Below, one piece after another: positions 9,130-21,503 of a stretch of 64,000 nt of DNA. Within the stretch, counting starts at the first letter, position 1. Every line of letters starts with the position of its first letter. The position numbers and the translations under genes were made by a program. The stretch lies in NCBI GenBank assembly GCA_022842305.1, contig JALHPY010000001.1, positions 62,001 to 126,000 of the forward strand. Reading direction: 5' to 3'. Source of the DNA: Rubrivivax sp. GTDB taxonomy: Bacteria > Pseudomonadota > Gammaproteobacteria > Burkholderiales > Burkholderiaceae_C. The notes beneath the pieces are model-generated. The model did no database searches. It worked only from the letters and a program-made list of their open reading frames with translations, and had not been told where the DNA came from.

Positions 9130-9930
9130 ATGTGGGCGAGACTGATTGCTGCTTCGTTTGCTCTTGCCGTGTTGCCGCAGGGTCATGCCGCAGAGGCCAA
9201 GAAGATTCAGGACAACTCCTTCTTGCTGGAGGAGGCCTATAACCAGGAGGCCGGTGTCGTTCAGCACATTCAGGCCTTCACGTACATGAAGCAGTCGAAG
9301 GACTGGTTCTACACATTCACGCAAGAGTGGCCATTCCCGGACGAGACGCACCAACTCTCGTACACGCTACCCTTCCTGCGGCTGAACGATATTTCAAGCG
9401 CCGGCGGCGTCGGCGACATCGCGCTCAACTACCGCTACCAGGCCATCTTGAAGGACCGGGTAGCCTTTTCGCCCCGGTTGTCGCTGGTCCTGCCCAGCGG
9501 CGACTACAAGACCGGGCGAGGGGCGGGCGCACTCGGGCTGCAGGTGAACCTGCCCTTGAGCCTGGAGGTGTCGGACCGATTCGTGACCCATTGGAATCTC
9601 GGTGCGACCTACACCCCGAACAGCCGGTCCATCAATGGGACCAAGGCCAACACGAGCGGAACCAACTACGGCGCCAGCGTCATCTACCTGGCATCCGAAG
9701 GTTTCAACCTGATGCTTGAAGCTGCCGGGTCCGCTGCCCAGACAGTCCAACCCGACGGCACCAGGACGAAGGTCCGCAGCTTCTTCATCAATCCCGGAGT
9801 ACGTTTCGCCTACGACTTCAGTTCCGGGCTGCAGATAGTCTCCGGGCTTTCGGTGCCGATCGGTGTCGGGTCGTCGTCGGGCCAATCCGGCGTGTTGCTC
9901 TACCTGTCGTTCGAGCATCCGTTCCGATGA
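9130..9930 (+). CDS. Outer-membrane beta-barrel protein, putative transporter
   Basis: A 266-aa secreted protein. The signal peptide (cleavage near GHA-AEA) is followed by alternating hydrophobic/polar strands rich in aromatic residues, ending in Phe-Arg after an aromatic-flanked last strand, as expected for a beta-barrel. A block SLVLPSGDYKTGRG resembles uncharacterised outer-membrane transporter-like proteins often seen beside aromatic or metal genes. It lies 83 bases after the transglutaminase-like gene on the same strand. It could be an exit or uptake porin associated with the resistance genes, but nothing in the sequence identifies the substrate. Confidence 0.6.
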   Translation: MWARLIAASFALAVLPQGHAAEAKKIQDNSFLLEEAYNQEAGVVQHIQAFTYMKQSKDWFYTFTQEWPFPDETHQLSYTLPFLRLNDISSAGGVGDIALNYRYQAILKDRVAFSPRLSLVLPSGDYKTGRGAGALGLQVNLPLSLEVSDRFVTHWNLGATYTPNSRSINGTKANTSGTNYGASVIYLASEGFNLMLEAAGSAAQTVQPDGTRTKVRSFFINPGVRFAYDFSSGLQIVSGLSVPIGVGSSSGQSGVLLYLSFEHPFR

Positions 9931-10041
9931 GCCTGGCGGGCGAAGCGCAGCTCGAGCACAACTACCGCGCCGCAGTGACGAAGGTCGCGGCGGTCAGCTC
10001 CGCACACCCGCCTCCGACCCTGTAGCTGCTAGACTCTCTTG

Positions 10042-10404
10042 ATGCGTCGTTTGCTCGCGATCTTCCTGCTCGCCTTGCTGCCGTTCCAGTTCAGCTGGTC
10101 AGCGGCAGCGGTGTATTGCGGGCACGAAACCGGCGAAGCGGCTCAGCATTTCGGGCACCACGAGCACCAGCACGCGGGTATTGCCCACGGCGACGAAGGC
10201 GGTGCTCCGACGGACCAGACTTCGCCGGCTGGGTTTGACTTCGACTGCAGCCACTGCCACGGCTCGTTTGCCAACATGCCCGCGCCGTTGGACAGCCTGT
10301 CTCCGCAGACCCTGGTCGCGCACCCGGCAATGCCGGTTGCAGGCTCCATGCGCACGCTTGCGCAGAGCCCACCCGAACGCCCTCAGTGGGCGCCCCTCGC
10401 CTGA
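10042..10404 (+). CDS. czcI: CzcI-like periplasmic protein
   Basis: A 120-aa secreted protein. It begins with the short leader MRRLLAIFLLALLPFQFSWS typical of CzcI, followed by a His-rich stretch (residues 35-55, with HFGHHEHQHAG) and a CSHCHG motif. CzcI in Cupriavidus is encoded just upstream of czcC and is thought to modulate the czc response; the same order is seen here. ATG 10042 is chosen over an adjacent TTG because it starts the conserved leader. A second, shorter family member is at 23251-23613. A hairpin overlaps its stop codon and may separate or attenuate expression of the downstream pump genes. Confidence 0.78.
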   Translation: MRRLLAIFLLALLPFQFSWSAAAVYCGHETGEAAQHFGHHEHQHAGIAHGDEGGAPTDQTSPAGFDFDCSHCHGSFANMPAPLDSLSPQTLVAHPAMPVAGSMRTLAQSPPERPQWAPLA

Positions 10405-10430
10405 TCGGCGAGGCGGGTCTCCTCTTTTCC
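10395..10430 (+). terminator. Possible Rho-independent terminator or attenuator at the end of the czcI-like gene
   Basis: CCTCGCC (10395-10401) and GGCGAGG (10407-10413) form a perfect 7-bp stem with a 5-base loop that contains the TGA stop of the czcI-like gene. A T-rich tract (TCTCCTCTTTTCC) follows. Its position between czcI and czcC would allow reduced read-through into the pump genes. Confidence 0.55.
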
Positions 10431-10559
10431 TGAAGCCCGTTCGCGCCTGAGTGCGCGCCGCATGACGTTCCCGTCAGCAGCGCCGTTCGAGGGCCGACGC
10501 GACCGCTTGGTCGCCCCTTGCCGATCTCCCGTGGGTTGTTTTCAACACTGGAGCATCGG

Positions 10560-11885
10560 ATGCACCGAAGAAGAATCCTGGCAACTGGGCGGTGGCAACA
10601 AGCCGCCCGCGCCACCCTGGCGACCGTACTCAAGACGGCACTCACCGCAACGCTGGCTGGCAGTGTGCTTGGCACCCAGGCCCAGACATCTGCGGCATTA
10701 TTGGCCGCGGACAGGTCGACGTTGCGACTCGCTTTCGAATCCGCCTGGTCGCGCCAGCCCGAGGCGCAGGCCCTCGCGGCCTGGCAGGACGCCGCACGCG
10801 CCCAACAGCAGGCGGCCCGGGCCTGGACGCCCGAACCGGTGGCACTGGAACTGGCCACCAAGACGGATCGGCTGAACCGCAATCAAGGCACGCGTGAAGA
10901 CGCGGTGGGCGTGGCCATCCCGTTGTGGCTACCCGGTGAACGGGGGCGCAGCCAGGCCCTTGCCGATGCCGAAGGCCGCGCCGTGGAAAGTCGCACCACC
11001 GCCGCCCAGCTGAGTGTGGCGGCTTCCGTGCGCGACGCCTGGTGGGCATGGCAGCGCTCCCGCGCGGAGCTGGATGCCGCGCAGGGGCAGCTCGACAACG
11101 TCCGCCGCATCGCGGCCGACGTCGGCAAACGCCTGAAGGCCGGCGACTTGGCGCGTGCCGACCAACACCAGTCCGACGGCGCCGTGGCCGCGGCCGAAGC
11201 GGCGCTTGCGCAGGCCGAGGCATCGCACACGGCCGCCCAGCAACAGCTGCTCTCACTCACGGCCCTGCCCGGGGCTGCCCTGGTCGGTGACACGGCGCGC
11301 CCGGACGCTGAACCCGAACCGCCTGCCACGGCGACGCCCCCGGCCGAGACAGACACGCACGCGGAACTGCTCGCATTGAAGGACCGCAGTGCCGTCGCTG
11401 AGGGTTCGGCCGCCCTTGCGGCCACGCGGACTAGGGCCAGCCCGGAGCTGACGATTGCGACCACGCGCGACCGGGGAGCGTTCGGGGAGTCCTACCAGCG
11501 GACTTTCACACTGGGAGTGCGCATCCCATTCGGCGCAGGGCCTCGGCACGATGCCCGCGTAGCCTCGGCGCGCGCCGAAGCGGCCCAATTGCAGGCGCAG
11601 ATGGCACTGGCCCGCGCCCGCTTGGCGGGTGAACGCGAGGCCGCCCGCGCACGAACCGACGCGGCGCGTACGCAAGTCGCCGCCGCCGATCGTCGCGCGC
11701 AGCTGGCGCGTGAGTCGCGCGGCTTCTTCGACAAATCGTTCCGGCTCGGCGAGACCGACCTGCCCACCCGCTTGCGCATCGAGGCCGAGGCCACCGACGC
11801 CGAGCGGCAGGCCGCACGCGCCCGCATCGAACTTGCCGCAGCGATCTCCGCGTGGCGGCAGGCCCTGGGCCTGCTGCCGCAATGA
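10560..11885 (+). CDS. CzcC-like outer-membrane efflux channel subunit (TolC family, operon B)
   Basis: A 441-aa outer-membrane factor that would complete the tripartite pump with the adaptor at 12492 and permease at 13612. After a basic leader and hydrophobic segment (cleavage near TQA-QTS) the sequence is dominated by long Ala/Arg/Glu coiled-coil helices in two repeats, as in TolC/CzcC. GVAIPLWLPGERGR and LGVRIPFGAGPRHDA are the paired strand segments found in CzcC. ATG 10560 precedes the leader directly. An in-frame extension further upstream lacks family similarity. Operon A may have its own channel outside the window, or this one could serve both pumps. Confidence 0.87.
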   Translation: MHRRRILATGRWQQAARATLATVLKTALTATLAGSVLGTQAQTSAALLAADRSTLRLAFESAWSRQPEAQALAAWQDAARAQQQAARAWTPEPVALELATKTDRLNRNQGTREDAVGVAIPLWLPGERGRSQALADAEGRAVESRTTAAQLSVAASVRDAWWAWQRSRAELDAAQGQLDNVRRIAADVGKRLKAGDLARADQHQSDGAVAAAEAALAQAEASHTAAQQQLLSLTALPGAALVGDTARPDAEPEPPATATPPAETDTHAELLALKDRSAVAEGSAALAATRTRASPELTIATTRDRGAFGESYQRTFTLGVRIPFGAGPRHDARVASARAEAAQLQAQMALARARLAGEREAARARTDAARTQVAAADRRAQLARESRGFFDKSFRLGETDLPTRLRIEAEATDAERQAARARIELAAAISAWRQALGLLPQ

Positions 11886-11934
11886 GTCCGCGCCAACCCC
11901 ACACGCTCAGCGAACCTGTTCAGGAATCCCACCC

Positions 11935-12495
11935 ATGAAGTCATTTCACTCCCTGGCCACCCTCGGCCTGGCCGCAGCCCTGTTGGGCGCCTGCATGCCG
12001 GTCCTTGCGGGCGACGGCCACGACCACGGTGACGCGGCACCGGCGGCCACCGGCTCGGCGCTGCCCCGCTTTGCAGCCGTCTCCGAGACCTTCGAGCTGG
12101 TCGGCGTGCTCGACGGCAAGCAGGTCACCTTGTACCTGGACCGCTTTGCCGACAACACCCCCGTGCGCGGCGCGCAGATCGAACTCGAGATCGCCGGTGC
12201 CAAGTTCAAGGCGGAGGAACACGGCGAAGACACCTACCAGGTGACGCTCAAGGATGCCCCCAAGCCTGGCGTGCTGCCGATTACCGCCACCGTGACCGCC
12301 GGCAGTGAGATCGATCTCCTGGCCGGCGAACTCGACCTGCACGAAGAAGCCCACGCCGAGGAGCCGGCCCATGCAAGTTCGTGGAAGAAGCTGGCCGGCT
12401 GGGCAGCGGGAGGCCTGGCGGCACTGGCCGTGCTCGTGTTCGGTGGGCGGCGCCTGATCTCGGCCCGCCAGGTTCGCGCTGGAGGCGCAGCATGA
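11935..12495 (+). CDS. Membrane-anchored periplasmic protein of HME-RND operon B
   Basis: A 186-aa protein with a signal peptide (ending near VLA-GDG), a His-containing mature N-terminus (DGHDHGDA), a beta-rich domain with a TFELVGVLDGKQVTLYLDRF segment, and a single C-terminal membrane helix (about residues 150-172) with a basic tail. The stop overlaps the start of the adaptor gene (ATGA). The fragment at 1-123 appears to be its paralogue in operon A. The DGHDHGDA stretch recurs at the N-terminus of the mature adaptor, suggesting a shared metal-binding feature. Exact function unknown; it may deliver or sense periplasmic metal for the pump. Confidence 0.78.
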   Translation: MKSFHSLATLGLAAALLGACMPVLAGDGHDHGDAAPAATGSALPRFAAVSETFELVGVLDGKQVTLYLDRFADNTPVRGAQIELEIAGAKFKAEEHGEDTYQVTLKDAPKPGVLPITATVTAGSEIDLLAGELDLHEEAHAEEPAHASSWKKLAGWAAGGLAALAVLVFGGRRLISARQVRAGGAA

Positions 12496-13610
12496 AGCGC
12501 GCTGCCATGCGTCGGCTCGCAGGGTTCGGTTTGATTCTGACGTTGGCGGTCTGGGTGCCCGCGCACGCCGGTGACGGCCACGACCACGGCGACGCGCCCG
12601 CCGCGCCCAGCGCGAACGGCCCGCAGCGCCAGCCCGATGGCAGCGTGTTCCTGCCCAAGCCGGCACAACGCCAGCTCGACGTGCGCACGGTAGTGACCGA
12701 CGAAGCCGAACTGCCGCGCTCGGTCGAGCTGAACGGCAGGGTGCTGATCGACCCCAACGCGGGCGGCAAGGTACAGCCGCTGAACGCCGGCCGCATCGAG
12801 CCCGGACCGCGCGGGCTGCCCAACCCGGGGCAGGCGGTGCGCAAGGGTGAAGTGCTGGCCTATGTCGTTACGACGACGGCGCCCATCGAGCGCTCCAACC
12901 AGGCGGCGCAACTGGCTGAACTGCGTGCGGCCAAGTTGCTTGCCGACAAGCGCGTCGCGCGGCTGAAGGAACTGGCCGACACCGTGCCGCGCAAGGAGAT
13001 CGAGGCGGCCGAGAGTGAGGCGGCAAGCCTGGCCGAACGCAGTTCAGCCGTGGGCGGTGGCCTGGCGACGCGGGAAGCGCTGGTGGCCCCGGTGTCGGGC
13101 GTGATCGCGTCGGCCCACGTGGTTGCCGGGCAGGTGGTCGATGCCCGCGAACTGTTGTTCGAGATCATCGACCCGGGTCGCTTGCGCGTCGAGGCGCTGA
13201 CCTTCGAACCCGCGCTGGCGGCCAACGTCGGCAGCGCCTCATTGGCGGTGGGTGACCAGCGTGTGCCGCTGGCGTTCGTCGGCGCCGCGCGCAGCCTGCG
13301 CGAACAGGCCCTGCCGCTGAACTTCCGTGCCCAGGGTGCGGCGCTGAACGGCCTGGCCGTTGGCCAGCCGGTGCGCGTGTTCGTGCAGACCCGGCAGAAG
13401 GTCAAGGGCATCGCGGTCCCCGTCGCAGCGCTGATGAAGAACCCGGCGAACCAGACCGTCGTCTGGGTCAAGACCGCTCCGGAACGCTTCGAGCCCCGCG
13501 CCATCACGACCGAGGCACTGGACGGCTTGAACGTCGCTGTGACATCAGGTCTGAAGGTCGGTGAACGCATCGCCACCCAAGGTGCCACCCTGATCAACCA
13601 GGTGCGCTGA
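12492..13610 (+). CDS. HlyD/CzcB-family periplasmic adaptor (operon B)
   Basis: A 372-aa membrane fusion protein with a signal peptide (cleavage near AHA-GDG), a short His motif (DGHDHGD), the lipoyl-like halves and a hairpin containing DTVPRKEIEAAESEA, then APVSGVI and the beta-barrel region. Length and block order match the adaptor at 123-1295, and both end in a segment of the form GA-x-LI-x-Q-x-R. The ATG overlaps the previous stop by four bases, and only one base separates its stop from the permease ATG, so translation of the three genes is tightly linked. Substrate is expected to be a divalent heavy metal. Confidence 0.9.
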   Translation: MKRAAMRRLAGFGLILTLAVWVPAHAGDGHDHGDAPAAPSANGPQRQPDGSVFLPKPAQRQLDVRTVVTDEAELPRSVELNGRVLIDPNAGGKVQPLNAGRIEPGPRGLPNPGQAVRKGEVLAYVVTTTAPIERSNQAAQLAELRAAKLLADKRVARLKELADTVPRKEIEAAESEAASLAERSSAVGGGLATREALVAPVSGVIASAHVVAGQVVDARELLFEIIDPGRLRVEALTFEPALAANVGSASLAVGDQRVPLAFVGAARSLREQALPLNFRAQGAALNGLAVGQPVRVFVQTRQKVKGIAVPVAALMKNPANQTVVWVKTAPERFEPRAITTEALDGLNVAVTSGLKVGERIATQGATLINQVR

Positions 13611-13611
13611 C

Positions 13612-16731
<3,120 letters not shown>

Positions 16732-16780
16732 CGATTCACCCCGTTTCCCGTTTGAACCCACCCACCCCGAAAGGACACCC

Positions 16781-17170
16781 ATGAAGACGCAAGCCCTTCT
16801 CGCCTCCATCGCCCTGGCCCTGGCCGGCTCGGCCTTCGCCGCTGGCGACAAGCATGACCATGCCCACGAGCACAAGCCGCTGCACGGCGGCATGGTCGTC
16901 GAAGTCAAGGACATCGACTACGAACTGGTCGCCAAGCCGACGATGATCCAGCTGCACCTGCGCGACCACGGCAAGCCGGCCGACGTGTCAAAGGCCAGCG
17001 CCAAACTGACGCTGCTCAGCGGTGCCGAGAAGCAGGAGGTTGAACTCAAGCCGGCCGGCGACAAGCTCGAAGCCTCGGGCAGCTTCAAGGTGGGCCCGGG
17101 CACCAAGGTCGTGGCCTTGGTGACCATTGCCGGCAAGCCCGCAGGTACGGTGCGCTTTGCGCTGAAGTAA
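16781..17170 (+). CDS. Small secreted His-rich periplasmic protein of HME-RND operon B
   Basis: A 129-aa protein with a signal peptide (cleavage near AFA-AGD) and a mature N-terminus rich in His (KHDHAHEHKPLHGG), a likely metal ligand cluster. The rest resembles the protein at 4545-4919, including the DHGKP motif and LTLLSGAEK. A CGAAAGGAC-type ribosome binding site precedes ATG 16781. It follows the permease by 49 bases and precedes a lipoprotein gene by 16 bases. Probably a periplasmic metal-binding accessory of the pump. Confidence 0.82.
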   Translation: MKTQALLASIALALAGSAFAAGDKHDHAHEHKPLHGGMVVEVKDIDYELVAKPTMIQLHLRDHGKPADVSKASAKLTLLSGAEKQEVELKPAGDKLEASGSFKVGPGTKVVALVTIAGKPAGTVRFALK

Positions 17171-17186
17171 ACCGAGGTCGATCAGC

Positions 17187-17750
17187 ATGAAGAACGCCAG
17201 ACTTCCCCAACGAAGAACCCTGCTGATCGGCCTGGCCGCCATGGCCCTTGTGCCGCTGGCCGGCTGCATGACCAAGCCCATCCATCCGGTCAATGCGGAC
17301 GGCAGCTACTGCCACCGCAAGGGCAGGAGTTATATGCCAAAGCTGACCTGTACTCCCGAAGCTGTCCCCACCGCCGCGGCCGAAGCAGAGGCCAAGCGGT
17401 TCGAAGGTACGCCGGGTGCCCTGACGGTGTATGTGCTGCGACGAAGCTGGGGCGATGCATCGGTCGTGGTCCCCGTCACCGTGGACGGTGCCGCGGGGGC
17501 CGCGACGATTCCGGAGTCGCTGGTTCGTCTGCGCCTGGCCCCAGGCAAGCACAGCCTGTCGGCGCAGTGGGACGGTCGCGACGCAGACATCGCCATCGAC
17601 GGCCAAGCCGGGGAGGTCCGGCTGGTCGAGCTGAAGGGCTCAGGCTGGGTCTGGGGCAACACCTTCAGCTGGAAGGCCGTTCCGCTGGAAGATGCCAAAG
17701 AGCGCGCGCTGGCATCCAAGCTGGTGGCCGATGTCCATCGGCTTCGTTGA
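17187..17750 (+). CDS. Putative lipoprotein, end of operon B
   Basis: A 187-aa protein with a positively charged N-terminus, a hydrophobic helix and a lipobox LAGC (Cys about residue 31), so it is likely a lipid-anchored envelope protein. The mature part contains a segment LRLAPGKHSLSAQWDG typical of small beta-sandwich lipoproteins related to DUF2846, though I am not certain of the family. It begins 16 bases after the small periplasmic protein and is probably part of the same transcript. The function is unknown. Confidence 0.65.
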   Translation: MKNARLPQRRTLLIGLAAMALVPLAGCMTKPIHPVNADGSYCHRKGRSYMPKLTCTPEAVPTAAAEAEAKRFEGTPGALTVYVLRRSWGDASVVVPVTVDGAAGAATIPESLVRLRLAPGKHSLSAQWDGRDADIAIDGQAGEVRLVELKGSGWVWGNTFSWKAVPLEDAKERALASKLVADVHRLR

Positions 17751-17817
17751 GCAAGATGGGTCTGGGTTCGTGGCACGCGCGTCCAACAGGGCGCTGAGTG
17801 ACGAATCGCGCACGACC

Positions 17818-17956
17818 TTGATGCCTCCGCCAAGCCGCGCGATCGTCCCTGGGCGTTTCAGCCGAACGTGAACTGACCGAGGCGCTGGTCGAGTTCCACG
17901 CCACACGAACCAAACTTGAACTTGCGACCGGCTGGTCGCTGGAAGGACATGCACGA
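17818..17956 (+). pseudogene. Possible remnant of an outer-membrane efflux protein C-terminus
   Basis: A frame open from about 17822 to the TGA at 17954-17956 encodes RELTEALVEFHATRTKLELA, which resembles the final helix of TolC/CusC-type channels, but it lacks a start and is preceded by a stop. The 190 bases after it (to 18145) contain a frame with a hydrophobic segment that could be the beginning of a decayed adaptor gene. This is suggestive only. Confidence 0.3.
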
Positions 17957-18145
17957 TGAGCACGCTCCACGACAACGAAAGGCCGTTGTGGCGCCTGAGC
18001 GCACAGGCTTTGCACTGGTCGTCGGACTGGGCCTGTCGGCCCGCGGGAAAGACGACGGGGCCGCGGCTGCCGGCGAACGGCGGCGGCGCCGACGGTTGCC
18101 AGCCGAGGGCCGAGTTTGCCTCCGAACCCGGCACGCGGACATGAC

Positions 18146-18394
18146 ATGCCCAGACGACTACCCGACACGAACTTGGCCCAGACGATCGTCTGGATCTGGC
18201 TGGGCTTTGTCCTTGCCGGCGCCGTCGGCTGGTTTGCCTATCGGTACTGGCGCATGCGCCACCCACTCCCTTTCCCCGAGCCAAAACGGAGCTACAGCAA
18301 GGGCCTGGAGCAGCGCCTCTCCAAGAATCAAGGCGCCGCAAACCGCAAGCGGCCAGGGGGCCCCGTCAAGAGCCATCCACACCGCAGCCGATGA
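18146..18394 (+). CDS. Small single-pass membrane protein of unknown function
   Basis: An 82-aa protein with one strong hydrophobic helix (IVWIWLGFVLAGAVGWFAY, about residues 14-32) and a basic, proline-rich C-terminal tail. ATG 18146 is chosen because it begins the compact reading frame; no strong ribosome binding site is seen. It is convergent with the DUF4148 gene downstream. I recognise no family. Confidence 0.45.
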   Translation: MPRRLPDTNLAQTIVWIWLGFVLAGAVGWFAYRYWRMRHPLPFPEPKRSYSKGLEQRLSKNQGAANRKRPGGPVKSHPHRSR

Positions 18395-18405
18395 AGGCCG
18401 ATGCC

Positions 18406-18744
18406 TCAGCCGCCGGTCGTCGAATCCATGCGCGCCCGGCGCTGTTCTGGCGACTCGTTGCGCATCTCTTCGATGACCTGTTGGCGCGTCTTGGCGGGGC
18501 CGGCATTCTCAAGCGGCAGGGGCGCGCCGCGCTCCATCAGTGCCAGCGTCCCGTCCCTTCGTGCGGCCTCGAATTCCGCCAGCACATCGGCACGCGACTT
18601 GGTGCTCTTGAAGTGATCGGGGTGGTAGGTGTACCCCGCTTCCCCGCCCGCGGCGTGATAAATCGACGTGGCCTGCGACAGCCCCGGCAGCACGAGAGTG
18701 GAGATGACGGCGACGCTGGCGATGGCGAACTTGTTGAAGCGCAT
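18406..18744 (-). CDS. DUF4148-family secreted protein
   Basis: A 112-aa protein with a signal peptide (cleavage near SQA-TSI). The mature part has GYTYHPDHFKSTKSRADVLAE and a later TRQQVIEEMRNESPEQRRA block, the pattern of DUF4148 proteins that are abundant in Burkholderiales. The family is periplasmic with unknown function and often lies beside two-component systems for metals, as here, where a divergent response regulator gene starts 162 bases away. The start is taken at the Met before RFNKF; a second Met four codons upstream is possible. Confidence 0.8.
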   Translation of the reverse strand: MRFNKFAIASVAVISTLVLPGLSQATSIYHAAGGEAGYTYHPDHFKSTKSRADVLAEFEAARRDGTLALMERGAPLPLENAGPAKTRQQVIEEMRNESPEQRRARMDSTTGG

Positions 18745-18905
18745 AGGTATGTCCATTCCTTGGCTAGTAGATGTCCGCAAGCACCTTGCCGCGGAATGCC
18801 TGATGGCATGACATCCAATTTAGGTATCGCGCACCAACAGAAGCGGGTCACACTGATGACAGTTCCGACAGGTTGGTTCCACCATCAAACAGGGGCGCCC
18901 TCCCT

Positions 18906-19592
18906 GTGAAGCTGCTCGTAGTCGAGGACGAGATCAAGCTGGCCCAGTACCTGCGCAAGGGACTGACGGAGGAAGGCTTCGTTGTCGACCTCGCCCACAA
19001 CGGTGTCGACGGACTTCACCTCGCCATGGAGTCCGACTACGAGCTGATCGTGCTCGACGGCATGCTGCCCGGCATCGATGGCTTGGCCCTGCTCGCCGCG
19101 CTACGGAAGAGCAAGCAGACGCCGGTGCTGATGCTGACCGCCCGTGTGCGCGTCGAGGATCGGGTGCGTGGTCTGCAGAGCGGCGCCGACGACTACCTCG
19201 TCAAGCCTTTCGCCTTCTCCGAGCTGCTGGCGCGCATCCAGGTGCTGCTGCGCCGCGCACGCCCGGGCGGCGCAGCGGACAGCGCGACCGTGCTCGGGCT
19301 GGCCGACCTGGAAATCGACCTGGTCCGTCGCAAGGCGGTTCGGGCCGGACGCAGGCTGGAACTCACCGCGCAGGAATTCGGACTGCTCGCTTTGTTTGTG
19401 CGCCGGCAGGGAGAAGTGCTATCGCGCACGGAGATCGCCGAGCAGGTGTGGGACATGAACTTCGACAGCGCGACGAACGTCATCGACGTTGCCATCCGCC
19501 GCCTGCGCAACAAGCTCGATGCACCTTTCGAGCGCACCCTGCTGCATACCGTACGCGGCATGGGCTACGTGTTGGAGTTGCGCGACCAATGA
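18906..19592 (+). CDS. OmpR-family response regulator (CusR/CopR/CzcR type)
   Basis: A 228-aa response regulator. The receiver domain has the acidic pocket VVEDE near the N-terminus, the phospho-acceptor Asp51 in VLDGMLPG and Lys in [14 protein letters not shown]. The C-terminal winged helix contains [22 protein letters not shown], typical of regulators controlling metal efflux genes. GTG 18906 gives the conserved family N-terminus (KLLVVEDE). Its ATGA overlap with the kinase gene makes them a coupled pair. Position between two HME-RND loci suggests it responds to Cu, Ag, Zn, Cd or Co and controls neighbouring operons; no binding site could be assigned. Confidence 0.9.
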   Translation: MKLLVVEDEIKLAQYLRKGLTEEGFVVDLAHNGVDGLHLAMESDYELIVLDGMLPGIDGLALLAALRKSKQTPVLMLTARVRVEDRVRGLQSGADDYLVKPFAFSELLARIQVLLRRARPGGAADSATVLGLADLEIDLVRRKAVRAGRRLELTAQEFGLLALFVRRQGEVLSRTEIAEQVWDMNFDSATNVIDVAIRRLRNKLDAPFERTLLHTVRGMGYVLELRDQ

Positions 19593-21052
19593 GCCGCAGC
19601 CGCATCGGGTCGCTCGGCCGCCGGCTGTCGTACTGGCTGGCCCTGCAGAGTCTGGCCGGTCTGGTCGTTGTCTGCGCGGCGGTCTATGGCGCCACGCACG
19701 TGGGTTTTCAGACCCGCCAGTCGGAAGAGCTGGTGCAAAAGCAGGTGCGGTTGCGCCATCTGCTTGCGGAGGCGTCACGCGACGGCGACGTAGCCACGCT
19801 GAAACACAGGCTCGACGACTTCTTTATCGGCCACCCAGACATGGCGCTTGCGCTGATTCGCGTCGATGGATCGGAGTTCTATCGGCGGCTCTCACCGCCC
19901 CCGACGGGCGACGTGCGCGTCGCGCGATTCGCACTCCCCGCGCCGTCCCCGGAGCAAGGGTCGCTCGATGCAGTCCTTGCGTTAGACATCCGGGAGGACG
20001 CCGCGCTGCTGCGACGCATCGGATTCACGCTCGCGGTGGCCGCGCTCGCCGGCACGCTGCTCGTGTCGGGTGGCGGCTTCCTGCTCGTGCGCCTAGGCCT
20101 GCGACCTCTGCGCGACCTGGTGAACCAAACCCGTCAACTGGCAGCCGACACGCTGCATCGTCGGTTGGACGGCTCTGCCCAGCCGGAGGAACTCGAACCG
20201 CTGATCGCGCAATTCAACGAGTTACTCGGCCGGCTGGAGCTGGCCTACTCACAACTGGAGGGCTTCAACGCCGACGTGGCCCACGAGCTGTGCACGCCTC
20301 TGGCGACGCTGATCGGCAGCACCGAGCTGGCATTGCGCAAGGCCCGTGACGCCGGCGAGCTGCGCGAGGTGCTCGGCTCGAATCTTGAGGAACTGCAGCG
20401 CGTCGCCAGCATCGTCCACGACATGCTGTTCCTGTCGCAAGCTGATCGCGGCGCCGCCGCGCGACGCGTTCCTACACCAAGTCTGGCCGTGTTGGCGCGA
20501 CAGGTTTGCGACTACCATGAAGCGGCACTCGTGGATGCCGGCCTGACCCTGGACATCGACGGCGATGCCAAGGGCAGTTTCGACACCCCGCTGCTGCAAC
20601 GTGCTCTGTCCAACCTGGTCGGCAATGCCACGCGCTATGCGCAGCGCGGGTCGACCGTGCGTGTCGAGATAGGCCGTGCCACGCCCGGCGAGGTGGAGTT
20701 GCGGGTGGTGAATTGCGGCGCCACCATCGAGCCGAGCCATCTTCCCCTTCTGTTCGACCGCTTTTACCGTGGCGACCCTTCACGCAGCGACGCTGATCGC
20801 AACCACGGGCTCGGGCTGTCCATCGTTGCGGCCATTGCCCGCATGCACGGAGGGCGGCCGATGGCGTCATCGTCAGGCGGGATTTCGGCCATCGGCCTGA
20901 GCCTGAAGGACGGGGTGGCCGAGCCCAGCCCTTCGGCGCTCACCGGTTCCCCGGAGGCTATGCTTCTCTGTCCCGGACAGAGGGCGCCTTCACCCGATCG
21001 GGAAAGCGCATGCGACGATGCGCGTTTGGATCGCGGCTGGAGAGGCCCATGA
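19589..21052 (+). CDS. Heavy-metal sensor histidine kinase with an unusual H-box
   Basis: A 487-aa membrane kinase with two membrane helices (about residues 15-35 and 145-170) around a periplasmic sensor domain, a HAMP linker, a dimerisation domain and an ATPase domain with N-box LVGNATRY and G-box [17 protein letters not shown]. The phospho-acceptor is His232 in AHELCTPL; Cys replaces the Arg/Lys normally found in HE-x-R-TPL. After the final catalytic strand ([10 protein letters not shown]) about 40 extra residues of low complexity follow, beyond the usual end of the family, so the native stop may have been lost. It overlaps the regulator gene by four bases. Confidence 0.85.
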   Translation: MSRSRIGSLGRRLSYWLALQSLAGLVVVCAAVYGATHVGFQTRQSEELVQKQVRLRHLLAEASRDGDVATLKHRLDDFFIGHPDMALALIRVDGSEFYRRLSPPPTGDVRVARFALPAPSPEQGSLDAVLALDIREDAALLRRIGFTLAVAALAGTLLVSGGGFLLVRLGLRPLRDLVNQTRQLAADTLHRRLDGSAQPEELEPLIAQFNELLGRLELAYSQLEGFNADVAHELCTPLATLIGSTELALRKARDAGELREVLGSNLEELQRVASIVHDMLFLSQADRGAAARRVPTPSLAVLARQVCDYHEAALVDAGLTLDIDGDAKGSFDTPLLQRALSNLVGNATRYAQRGSTVRVEIGRATPGEVELRVVNCGATIEPSHLPLLFDRFYRGDPSRSDADRNHGLGLSIVAAIARMHGGRPMASSSGGISAIGLSLKDGVAEPSPSALTGSPEAMLLCPGQRAPSPDRESACDDARLDRGWRGP

Positions 21053-21503
21053 GCTTGCAGCAAATTCAGGATACGGTGCCCCCGGCCCAACAAGCCGCTG
21101 AGCGTGATGGCCGGCCTCTCCCGTAAAGTTCAGACCCACTCCCGCCGGTACGGCCGTATTGCCGGCCGAGGACCGCTCGACGCTCTCGCGCCGAACGGTC
21201 TGTTTCATACCCGTCATTGCGGCGAGGATCAAGTCCCTCTCTGCGATTCGCCGTTACCGCTTCGCTCGCGTCCATCGCACGATCTCCGTCGACCCCATCG
21301 TGCCGGATTTGCGCGCGATATCGCGACAGCCGCGAAGCGCCACCATCGTCGGACGCTGCGCATGCCGGAGCGCGCCGCCAGCACGTTCCTCACCCTGGAC
21401 TAAGACGACGATGGCGTCATGCGTTCACTTGGGCGTCATGATCCAACTCCGGTGGTGCCCCCGCCAACATCCGGGTGCGGATCACCCGTGAACCGCTCTT
21501 TGC
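21053..21503. other. Intergenic region without a recognised gene
   Basis: The 450 bases after the kinase stop have no reading frame with a ribosome binding site or recognisable motif on either strand. It may include decayed coding sequence displaced together with the DsbA-like fragment that follows. Confidence 0.35.
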
